Assembly: GCA_028689195.1 (NCBI GenBank)
Contig: JAQTWR010000222.1
Span: forward strand, 1 to 5,456
DNA from: Anaerolineales bacterium
GTDB lineage: Bacteria; Chloroflexota; Anaerolineae; Anaerolineales; Villigracilaceae
Direction of reading: 5' to 3'
DNA length: 5,456 nt
Part shown: in pieces, positions 1 through 5,099 of the stretch
Layout of the letters: every line of letters starts with the position of its first letter
Numbering within the stretch: position 1 is the first letter of the stretch
The notes under the pieces: model-generated
What the model saw: the letters and a program-made list of their open reading frames with translations, nothing else
Databases searched by the model: none
Told to the model about the DNA's origin: nothing
Program-made: the position numbers and the translations under genes

Positions 1-1991
1 CCCGAAACCGCCAAGTCAATCACATCCTGTTTTTCAGGAGTCTGGCTGCCAAAGAAAAAATACGGGCGGTCAATAAAAGTTCCGTCTTTTCCAGTATATA
101 CCCAAACCGCGCGCGAGAGCGCGTCCAACACATAGAGATTGCCGCCGTCCATCGTAAAGGCGGTTACGCGCCCCCAGTTGGTGTCGGGCGTCGGCAGGGG
201 AATGGCTTGCGCCACTTGCCCCGGCGCGCAATATAACAAATTCCCCGCCGCGTCAATGCCAAGCAGCGTGGCGTTATTCAAGTTCAAACTCGGCAAAGTT
301 AAAATATCCGTCAGCGGACCGACGGTGAAGTCTCCGTAATTATTGGGCTTGCAATTGAAGGTCGTATCTATTTGAAATCCGCGCCCGTTATTGGTCGGCA
401 GCGCGCGCAGGACTTCTCCTTTTGCGGCGTCGAGCAAATACAAATCTGTGTCGCTTGCCGCCATGCGGCTGATTTCAATTCCCAAGTTGCTGCTGAACGC
501 GGGACTGAACTGCATCCGCGTAATGCCCAGCAGTTTATCGAGGTTATCTTCCGCCTCTTTTGGCAGCGTCATGGTCTCGGCGGTTTGGCGGTGCGATTCG
601 GCAATATCTACGTTCAGCAAAACGTTTTCCCATGACTTGCGCTGCGCGATGGGGTCGGTCAACCCAACGGCTTGATCGCGCATGACTTGCGCCTGCCTGA
701 AGTAGGCTTCATATTGCTGGCTGCGCCCGTAACGCAAATAGACCACGCTTGCAATCGTCACAACAATCAGCGGGATTAGCACGGTCATAAAAACCATCAT
801 CGTCGTCGAAAGCGAGACGGTATCTTCAGCCTGGGTATTCGGCAGCAAACGCGGAAGGAAGACCTTCAATCGCTCGCCGATGGATGCGCTGACGCGCCGC
901 GCCGCCTGAATTGTAGACGCGACCATCTTCGCGGCTTTACGCGCCTGTTCGGAGGTTTCGCGCCGCGCCCTGATTTTTTTCGGCGCCTCGGGCTTTTCCT
1001 CTTGCGGCTCTTCCCGCTTTGTCTCTTCTTTTATTTCTTCGATTTGCGGAGGTAACGCGCCGGTCGTGGGTTTGTTGATGCGCGGAATTGACGGAGGAAA
1101 ATCGCGCGCGGCGCTGCGCGGCAAACTCGCTGCTGGATTTGTCTGCTGCGGGCGCGATTCGGTTTGCGGCGGCGCGTACGCGGCTGGCTGGACAATATGC
1201 GCGGATGGCGGAGTCGCTTCGGGCATAGAATCCGTTTCGCTGCGTTGCGTCAAATTGGCGGTAGGGGAAGGGCGCGGCGCGACGTCTTCTTTTTTTATTT
1301 CTTCCGTCCCGCTCAGTAGATTCAAAATTCCAGCGCCTTCTTTTGCCTGCATTAACACGGCGTTCAAATCGGCGCGCGTAGATGTGACCAGACGGCGGCG
1401 CGTCGCATCTAACGAAGACGGCGTCGCGTCGGTGAGTATGGGATACCATTCGCTGGGCGCTCTTCCAAAAAAGAGCAGGCGGTCGCTCGCGCTTAAAGTC
1501 GCTTGGGCGTAATGAACGCTCGCCGATTGACTCGCGCCGAGTCCCTTGCCTGAAGCCAGCGGCTCGTGAATGTGCCGCGCTTCATTCTCGCCAAACAAAA
1601 CGATGTGCGCGGGACCGCTCAACGAAAACGTGACTTGAGAATCGCGCAGCGCGGCAAGCGTCAGCCATCCCACCGCGTATTGACCTTGCGCGCTGGTGCT
1701 CATGTTTCGTTGAAGCAGCGCGGCGTTTGCAAATTCGGCGGCGGCGCGCAAAGCCGTAGTCAACGCGCCCGGCGTTTGATAAAACATGTCCGCCGCGTCT
1801 TGCGCCGTTTGGTTATATTCGCCCGTCGAGAAAACGGAATTGCCCGCAAGCAATAAATATACGATCAATCTGTCGCGCTCGCGTCCGCGCGCCGCGTTGG
1901 GCGGGGGCGTTAACGCAAGCAAGCCGGGCAGGTTCGCGGCGTCCTGTCCGTTGATTCGATAAAGCGGCGTAAGGGTAATGTCAAGCGGCAT
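1..1991 (-). CDS. Membrane protein: degenerate PP2C-like cytoplasmic domain, one TM helix, outer beta-propeller-like domain (3' end beyond window)
   Basis: The frame is open from the ATG at 1991-1989 to the left edge: 663 codons without a stop, so the C-terminus is missing. Residues about 35-187 follow the order of a PP2C (PPM) phosphatase: a long helix (about 75-94), then strands, with SGPAHIVLF (125-133) where family members have GDSRAYLL, and ASDRLLFFG (168-176) where they have GDRLLLCSDG. The metal-binding Asp residues are absent, so it is probably a non-catalytic sensor or scaffold fold. Residues 235-340 are a Pro/Gln-rich, then Glu/Lys-rich linker, followed by a basic stretch (341-381). 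Residues about 398-419 form a single transmembrane helix; the basic residues before it suggest N-inside, C-outside. Residues 425-490 are a charged helical stalk. From about 505 there are propeller-like repeats (DTDLYLLDAAKGEV at 514-527, GNLYVLDALSRAVWVY at 617-632) with two cysteines (C547, C588). A weak SD-like AAGG lies 11 nt before the ATG. The exact function is unknown; the PP2C assignment is by eye. Confidence 0.85.
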   Translation of the reverse strand, partial: MPLDITLTPLYRINGQDAANLPGLLALTPPPNAARGRERDRLIVYLLLAGNSVFSTGEYNQTAQDAADMFYQTPGALTTALRAAAEFANAALLQRNMSTSAQGQYAVGWLTLAALRDSQVTFSLSGPAHIVLFGENEARHIHEPLASGKGLGASQSASVHYAQATLSASDRLLFFGRAPSEWYPILTDATPSSLDATRRRLVTSTRADLNAVLMQAKEGAGILNLLSGTEEIKKEDVAPRPSPTANLTQRSETDSMPEATPPSAHIVQPAAYAPPQTESRPQQTNPAASLPRSAARDFPPSIPRINKPTTGALPPQIEEIKEETKREEPQEEKPEAPKKIRARRETSEQARKAAKMVASTIQAARRVSASIGERLKVFLPRLLPNTQAEDTVSLSTTMMVFMTVLIPLIVVTIASVVYLRYGRSQQYEAYFRQAQVMRDQAVGLTDPIAQRKSWENVLLNVDIAESHRQTAETMTLPKEAEDNLDKLLGITRMQFSPAFSSNLGIEISRMAASDTDLYLLDAAKGEVLRALPTNNGRGFQIDTTFNCKPNNYGDFTVGPLTDILTLPSLNLNNATLLGIDAAGNLLYCAPGQVAQAIPLPTPDTNWGRVTAFTMDGGNLYVLDALSRAVWVYTGKDGTFIDRPYFFFGSQTPEKQDVIDLAVS

Positions 1992-2030
1992 GTAAGAATA
2001 AACCTTGATCTGTTATCAAAATACGACATC

Positions 2031-2036
2031 ATTATA
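2031..2036 (-). promoter_or_regulatory. Candidate -10 box for the minus-strand membrane protein gene
   Basis: Read on the minus strand, this is a perfect TATAAT. It would start RNA near 2024 and leave a leader of about 33 nt before the ATG at 1991. The only upstream -35-like match is TTCATA (2060-2055, 18-bp spacer), which is weak and lies inside the start of the divergent gene. The box overlaps the plus-strand -10 candidate at 2033-2038. Confidence 0.5.
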
Positions 2037-2046
2037 CTGGTAAAAT
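2033..2046 (+). promoter_or_regulatory. Candidate -10 region(s) for the acetyltransferase gene
   Basis: Two overlapping possibilities are visible. TATACT (2033-2038) would start RNA near 2045. An extended -10, TGG followed by TAAAAT (2038-2046), would start near 2053, only about 3 nt before the ATG at 2056. There is no convincing -35 hexamer and no SD before this ATG, so a leaderless or nearly leaderless transcript is the simplest reading. Confidence 0.4.
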
Positions 2047-2055
2047 TCAACCCCT

Positions 2056-3063
2056 ATGAACTATACGATTCACAAAGATTTTTCTGAAATTAATTCCCAA
2101 GAGTGGAACGACCTCTTAAAAGAATCCATCACGAATACGCCTTTTTTGCGCTATGAATATCAACGTGCATGGTGGGGGCATCGCGGCGGCGGCGAGTGGA
2201 AAGACGCGCAACTCGTTTTAATCAGCGCGCGCGAAGACGAAAAACTTGTCGGCGTCGCGCCGCTCTTCATCGCGGAATATGAAAATCAACCTGCGCTGCT
2301 TTTAGTGGGCAGCATCGAAATTTCAGATTATCTCGACGTCATTACGCGGATGAACGACCACGCGCGATTTATCTCCGGCTTGCTGGATTTTATCTCCGCC
2401 GAAAATTTGCCCAACCTTGATTGGTACAACCTCCCCGATACCTCCGCGACTCTAGCCGCCCTTCAATCTGAATCAACAAAACGGAATTGGTCATACCATC
2501 AAGAGACATATCGCCCAACGCCGCGCATTCCCTTGAATTGCGGCTTCGACGAATATCTCGCCCGCGTCGAGAAAAAACAGCGTCACGAAATCCGCCGCAA
2601 AACGCGCCGCGCCGAAGAAAGCGGACGCGGCGTGCGTTGGCATATCTCCGCCATGCAGGATGTTGAATCGGAAATTGATTCGTTTTTGCATCTCATGGAA
2701 CAAGACGCCAACAAAGCGAATTTTTTGCGCGACCCTATGCGCGCTCAAATGCGCGAGGTGATCCGCGCGGCGCACGAAAATGGCTGGCTGTGGCTCGCTT
2801 TCCTCGAAGCGGATGGTCAGCGCGTCGCCGCCGCGCTCAACTTCGACTATGACAATAAATTATGGGGTTATAACGCCGGCGTCAACCGTGATTTTATGGA
2901 CCTTTCTCCGGGCTGGGTTTTGCTCGGCTATACCCTGCAATGGTGTTGCGAAAACAACCGCGCCGAGTTTGACTTTATGCGCGGCGACGAGGAATATAAA
3001 TATCGCTTTGGCGCGGTTAATCAATACGTCATGCGTGCAAGGGTTTCCCAACCTGCGACATAA
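2056..3063 (+). CDS. GNAT-superfamily acetyltransferase, CelD/FemAB-like (Acetyltransf_6 type)
   Basis: This 335-residue protein has the two-lobed GNAT arrangement of the CelD/BcsL/FemAB-like acyltransferases. Visible hallmarks are the basic helix KKQRHEIRRKTRRAEE (173-188), the strand VAAALNFDYDNKLWGYNAG (257-275), the acyl-CoA-side motif SPGWVLL (284-290) and the C-terminal signature DFMRGDEEYKYRFGA (306-320). Length is normal for the family, and no signal peptide or membrane segment is seen, so it should be cytosolic. Known relatives act in exopolysaccharide, cell-wall or lipid modification, or transfer aminoacyl groups; the substrate cannot be told here. The ATG at 2056 is preceded by -10-like sequence but no SD. 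It stands alone: the upstream neighbour is divergent and infC downstream has its own promoter. Confidence 0.88.
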   Translation: MNYTIHKDFSEINSQEWNDLLKESITNTPFLRYEYQRAWWGHRGGGEWKDAQLVLISAREDEKLVGVAPLFIAEYENQPALLLVGSIEISDYLDVITRMNDHARFISGLLDFISAENLPNLDWYNLPDTSATLAALQSESTKRNWSYHQETYRPTPRIPLNCGFDEYLARVEKKQRHEIRRKTRRAEESGRGVRWHISAMQDVESEIDSFLHLMEQDANKANFLRDPMRAQMREVIRAAHENGWLWLAFLEADGQRVAAALNFDYDNKLWGYNAGVNRDFMDLSPGWVLLGYTLQWCCENNRAEFDFMRGDEEYKYRFGAVNQYVMRARVSQPAT

Positions 3064-3070
3064 ATGTCGC
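3055..3070 (+). other. Small hairpin spanning the acetyltransferase stop codon
   Basis: GCGACA (3055-3060) and TGTCGC (3065-3070) form a perfect 6-bp stem with the loop TAAA, which contains the TAA stop codon. No T-tract follows directly, so it is a poor intrinsic terminator. It may slow 3' exonucleases or be a chance palindrome. Confidence 0.4.
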
Positions 3071-3085
3071 GTTACGAAAATTTTA

Positions 3086-3115
3086 TTGACGACTCTCATC
3101 CCTTCATGGTATTAT
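3086..3115 (+). promoter_or_regulatory. Sigma70-type promoter of the infC-rpmI-rplT operon
   Basis: TTGACG (3086-3091) and TATTAT (3110-3115) are separated by 18 bp, and the -10 has a TGG extension (3107-3109). This is the best promoter match in the window. Transcription would begin near 3122, giving a leader of about 60 nt before infC. Confidence 0.7.
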
Positions 3116-3130
3116 TTGTCCGCTAAAAAA

Positions 3131-3148
3131 CCAGCCGTCTATGGCTGG
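3131..3148 (+). promoter_or_regulatory. Hairpin in the infC leader (possible attenuator)
   Basis: CCAGCC (3131-3136) and GGCTGG (3143-3148) pair perfectly around a 6-nt loop, with an A-run before and an imperfect T-rich run (ATTTGTTT) after. It resembles an intrinsic terminator with a weak U-tract. It lies after the inferred start near 3122 and before the SD at 3170, so it would be part of the operon leader rather than only the end of the preceding gene. Regulation is inferred; it could also just terminate read-through from the acetyltransferase gene. Confidence 0.45.
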
Positions 3149-3169
3149 ATTTGTTTCGTAGTAGAAGAA

Positions 3170-3175
3170 AAGGAG
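3170..3175 (+). promoter_or_regulatory. Ribosome binding site that fixes the infC AUC start
   Basis: AAGGAG sits 7 nt before the ATC at 3183. No ATG, GTG or TTG start lies at this distance in any frame that continues as IF3, so this site is the main argument for AUC initiation. Confidence 0.8.
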
Positions 3176-3182
3176 TAAGCTT

Positions 3183-3758
3183 ATCAGCGCCAACGAATTT
3201 CGAGTAAATGAGGGCATCCGCGTTGCGGAAGTTCGCCTAATCGGTCCAGATGGAGGCAATGTCGGCGTAGTTCCGACTCGTCAGGCTTTGCAAATTGCCC
3301 GCGACGCCGAAATGGACCTTGTAGAAGTTTCGCCGGGGGCAACCCCTCCCGTTTGCCGCGTAATGGATTTTGGGAAATTCATCTACGAAAAAGCAAAGAA
3401 AGAGCGCGAAGCAAAAAAGGCTCAGACCAAGATCGAAATTAAGGAAATCCGCTTGCGTCCGAAAACGAATGGAGCGCATCGCGATTTCAAGGTGGACGAC
3501 GCCCGCCGCTGGCTCGGTCAGGGACATAAAGTCCGCGTTACCGTCAAATTTCGCGGGCGCGAAATGGACTATCCCGAAATTGCGCTTGAAGATTTGAAAG
3601 AGATCGTCCATGACTTGAGCGATATTGCCGTCGTGGAAGCCGCGCCGCAAATGGAAGGGCGCACCATGCTCGTCATATTGGCTCCCGCCAAGAGCGCGGT
3701 AAAAAAGAAGGATAAAAGCGAACAGTCCGAACCTAAGACTGAAGCCCAATCAAGTTGA
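3183..3758 (+). CDS. infC: Translation initiation factor IF-3, AUC start codon
   Basis: IF3 binds the 30S subunit, keeps it apart from 50S and checks the start codon and initiator tRNA. The 191-residue product has the N-domain (NEFRVNEGIRVAEVRLIG at 4-21, PTRQALQIA at 31-39, DLVEVSPGATPPVCRVMDFGK at 45-65), the lysine-rich linker helix (66-84) and the C-domain (KEIRLRPK at 87-94, KVRVTVKFRGREM at 116-128, TMLVILAPAK at 161-170). A Lys/Glu/Ser-rich tail of about 21 residues follows. The start is taken as ATC at 3183: a strong SD lies 7 nt upstream, an in-frame TAG at 3162-3164 rules out an upstream start, and the first ordinary start codon in frame (TTG at 3288) would remove half the N-domain. 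Rare AUU/AUC starts are known for infC in E. coli, Geobacillus and Myxococcus, where IF3 rejects its own start codon and so limits its own synthesis. First gene of infC-rpmI-rplT. Confidence 0.96.
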   Translation: MSANEFRVNEGIRVAEVRLIGPDGGNVGVVPTRQALQIARDAEMDLVEVSPGATPPVCRVMDFGKFIYEKAKKEREAKKAQTKIEIKEIRLRPKTNGAHRDFKVDDARRWLGQGHKVRVTVKFRGREMDYPEIALEDLKEIVHDLSDIAVVEAAPQMEGRTMLVILAPAKSAVKKKDKSEQSEPKTEAQSS

Positions 3759-3762
3759 TAGC

Positions 3763-3779
3763 CTGCGGAATATTCGCAG
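3763..3779 (+). other. Short hairpin between infC and rpmI
   Basis: CTGCG (3763-3767) pairs with CGCAG (3775-3779) around a 7-nt loop, just after the infC stop and 11 nt before the rpmI SD. No T-tract follows at once, so it is not a clear terminator. It may mark an RNA-processing or regulatory site, or may be chance. Confidence 0.35.
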
Positions 3780-3805
3780 TTAAATTTTCGAAAGGAGTAA
3801 CAGCA

Positions 3806-4036
3806 ATGCCTCGCAAAGCAACGAAGACTGGTAAATTCAAGCTGAAGACGCATAAAGCGACGTCCAAAAGATTTCGCTTAACCGGCTCCGGCGTTCTTGT
3901 GCGAACCAAAGGCGGAAAAAGCCATTTGCGCCGCCGCACATCAGACCGCACAAAGGCTTTATTGAGCGAAACGATTGTCGTAAAAGGTCGCAAGTTCATC
4001 AAGCGGATTAAACGCTTAGCCCCAAACATGGAATAG
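3806..4036 (+). CDS. rpmI: Large-subunit ribosomal protein bL35
   Basis: This is a 76-residue, very basic protein of the 50S subunit. The L35 core is clear: KLKTHKATSKRFRLTGSG (12-29), then GGKSHLRRRTSDRTKALL (36-53), and the C-terminal FIKRIKRLAP (64-73). Compared with the usual roughly 65-residue form that begins MPKMKTHK, it carries about ten extra N-terminal residues (MPRKATKTGKF). The ATG at 3806 is chosen because AAAGGAG (3791-3797) lies 8 nt upstream and MPRK is the natural beginning; an upstream in-frame start would be inside infC's last codons. It lies 47 nt after infC and 107 nt before rplT, in one operon. Confidence 0.96.
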   Translation: MPRKATKTGKFKLKTHKATSKRFRLTGSGVLVRTKGGKSHLRRRTSDRTKALLSETIVVKGRKFIKRIKRLAPNME

Positions 4037-4143
4037 TTCGCTATTCCGTTAGTCGCCGAATTTTTATTTGCGGCTTTCGGGTGTACGCAACTGGCATCGC
4101 CTATAGCGTGCCGACGCCCGCGAGTTTGCAGGAGGTATAAGAA
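4037..4143 (+). other. Structured rpmI-rplT spacer with the rplT ribosome binding site
   Basis: This 107-nt gap has no gene but two potential hairpins. AGTCGC and GCGGCT (about 4050-4076) can pair in its first half. GGCATCGC (4093-4100) pairs with GCGTGCC (4106-4112) around CTATA, with one bulged T. A perfect SD, AGGAGGT (4130-4136), ends 7 nt before the rplT ATG. Ribosomal protein L20 represses its own operon through RNA structures in other bacteria, so a regulatory role is possible but not shown. Confidence 0.45.
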
Positions 4144-4485
4144 ATGCGCGTAAAAGGAGGCCCGCAAGGGCATCTACGTCACAAGAAAATTTTGAAGATC
4201 ACAAAGGGTCAGCGCGGTTCGAAGAGCACATTGTTCAGACGCGCTAACGAAGCCATGCTGAAAAGCCTCTGGTACGCTACCCGTGATCGCCGCGTCCGCA
4301 AGCGCGATCTTCGCAAGTTATGGATCGCCCGTATCAACGCTGCGGCTCGCCTCAACGGCACAACCTACAGCAAGTTGGTCTCGGCGCTCAAAAAAGCCAG
4401 CATCGAACTGAATCGCAAGATGCTCGCAGACTTGGCAGTCCGCAACCCGCAGGCATTCGCCGCTGTAGTTGCAAAAACAAAGTAA
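4144..4485 (+). CDS. rplT: Large-subunit ribosomal protein bL20
   Basis: L20 binds 23S rRNA early in 50S assembly. The 113-residue protein matches the family along its whole length: VKGG (3-6), [26 protein letters not shown] (12-37), the basic helix [23 protein letters not shown] (47-69), and the C-domain with [24 protein letters not shown] (75-98). The N-terminus reads MRVKGG, lacking the alanine of the usual MARVKGG. The perfect SD 7 nt upstream fixes the start. It is the last gene of the operon; a strong terminator begins 5 nt after its stop. Confidence 0.97.
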   Translation: MRVKGGPQGHLRHKKILKITKGQRGSKSTLFRRANEAMLKSLWYATRDRRVRKRDLRKLWIARINAAARLNGTTYSKLVSALKKASIELNRKMLADLAVRNPQAFAAVVAKTK

Positions 4486-4490
4486 ACATC

Positions 4491-4522
4491 TAGGTCGCGC
4501 TCAAAGCGCGACCTACTTTTTT
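4491..4522 (+). terminator. Intrinsic terminator of the infC-rpmI-rplT operon
   Basis: TAGGTCGCGCT (4491-4501) and AGCGCGACCTA (4505-4515) form a perfect 11-bp, GC-rich stem with a CAA loop, followed by C and six T residues (4517-4522). This is a textbook Rho-independent terminator. Confidence 0.93.
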
Positions 4523-4526
4523 AATG

Positions 4527-4532
4527 TACAAT
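4527..4532 (+). promoter_or_regulatory. -10 box placing transcription start at the macro-domain ATG
   Basis: TACAAT (4527-4532) is one base from TATAAT. Its expected start site, 6-8 nt downstream, falls on or next to the A of the ATG at 4539. No SD precedes that ATG, which fits a leaderless mRNA. No -35 hexamer is evident, since that position lies inside the terminator stem. Confidence 0.5.
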
Positions 4533-4538
4533 ATCGGC

Positions 4539-5099
4539 ATGAGCAAAATTCTTGCGGAAAAAAAACTTGCCGATAAATTTACAATACAACTTGCCCAGGG
4601 CGATCTTACGCTCGAGCAAACCGACGCCATTGTGAATGCCGCCAACGAATATTTAGATCACGGCGGCGGCGTGGCGTTTTCTATCGTTCAGCGCGGCGGG
4701 GACGTGATTCAGGAAGAAAGCGGCGCGTGGGTGAAAAAGCATGGTTTGGTTTCTCATGCGCGCCCAGCGTGGACTTCGGGCGGGGCGCTGCCCGCGAAGT
4801 TTGTCATCCACGCGGTTGGACCTGTGTGGGGAGACGGCGACGAAGATGCGAAACTGCGCGACGCGGTTTACAGTTCACTGCGCGTCGCGGACGAATTGAA
4901 GTTGGAATCTATTTCCATGCCCGCTATTTCAACGGGAATCTTCGGCTTTCCAAAAGACCGCGCCGCGCGGATTATGCTCGATACGATTAATAAATATTTT
5001 GAAAAAGAAAAATCAAATTTGAAGATTGTCCGCGTTACGCTGTTCGATGACGCGACCGTCAACGCATTTAATAAAGTTTGGGAAGAAGTCAACGCGTGA
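4539..5099 (+). CDS. Macro-domain protein (ADP-ribose binding / likely ADP-ribosyl hydrolase)
   Basis: Macro domains bind ADP-ribose and related nucleotides, and many remove ADP-ribose from proteins or nucleic acids. The 186-residue product is a single macro domain with the key motifs in order: GDLT (21-24), DAIVNAAN (29-36), HGGGVAFSI (41-49), FVIHAVGPVW (88-97), and MPAISTGIFGFP (127-138) for the phosphate-binding loop. The HGGGVA form resembles AF1521-like macro domains rather than the GGGGVDGAI form of MacroD. The start is taken as ATG 4539 (MSKI): an in-frame ATG at 4524 is 2 nt after the terminator T-run, ahead of the -10 box, and so outside the predicted transcript. The last codon overlaps the start of the downstream RNA methyltransferase, suggesting co-translation. 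Substrate and enzyme activity are not determined. Confidence 0.93.
   Translation: MSKILAEKKLADKFTIQLAQGDLTLEQTDAIVNAANEYLDHGGGVAFSIVQRGGDVIQEESGAWVKKHGLVSHARPAWTSGGALPAKFVIHAVGPVWGDGDEDAKLRDAVYSSLRVADELKLESISMPAISTGIFGFPKDRAARIMLDTINKYFEKEKSNLKIVRVTLFDDATVNAFNKVWEEVNA

Noticed and set aside
937..1449. Arg-rich 170-residue minus-strand frame
   Set aside because: It is a +1-type shadow of the long minus-strand gene, with low-complexity Arg/Ala composition and no domain.
1066..1512. 148-residue plus-strand frame
   Set aside because: It is antisense to the linker-coding part of the long minus-strand gene and has no recognisable protein features or SD.
2780..3178. 132-residue plus-strand frame overlapping the acetyltransferase end and infC leader
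   Set aside because: It is out of frame with the acetyltransferase, runs through the promoter and leader hairpin, and has no protein motif.
3288..3758. infC starting at TTG 3288
   Set aside because: It lacks the conserved NEFRVNEGIRVAEVRLIG segment that is encoded upstream in the same frame, and has no fitting SD. The AUC start at 3183 explains the data better.
4037..4143. Possible tRNA or small RNA gene in the rpmI-rplT gap
   Set aside because: There is no TTCGA-type T-loop, cloverleaf or independent promoter; the gap is better explained as an operon spacer.
3733..4173. 146-residue minus-strand frame across rpmI
   Set aside because: It is antisense to the certain rpmI gene and to parts of infC and the rplT start, with no family resemblance.
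4524..4538. Upstream ATG (MYNIG) for the macro-domain gene
   Set aside because: It lies 2 nt after the terminator T-run and overlaps the region ahead of the -10 box, so it would not be in the predicted transcript. The ATG at 4539 fits the -10 spacing.
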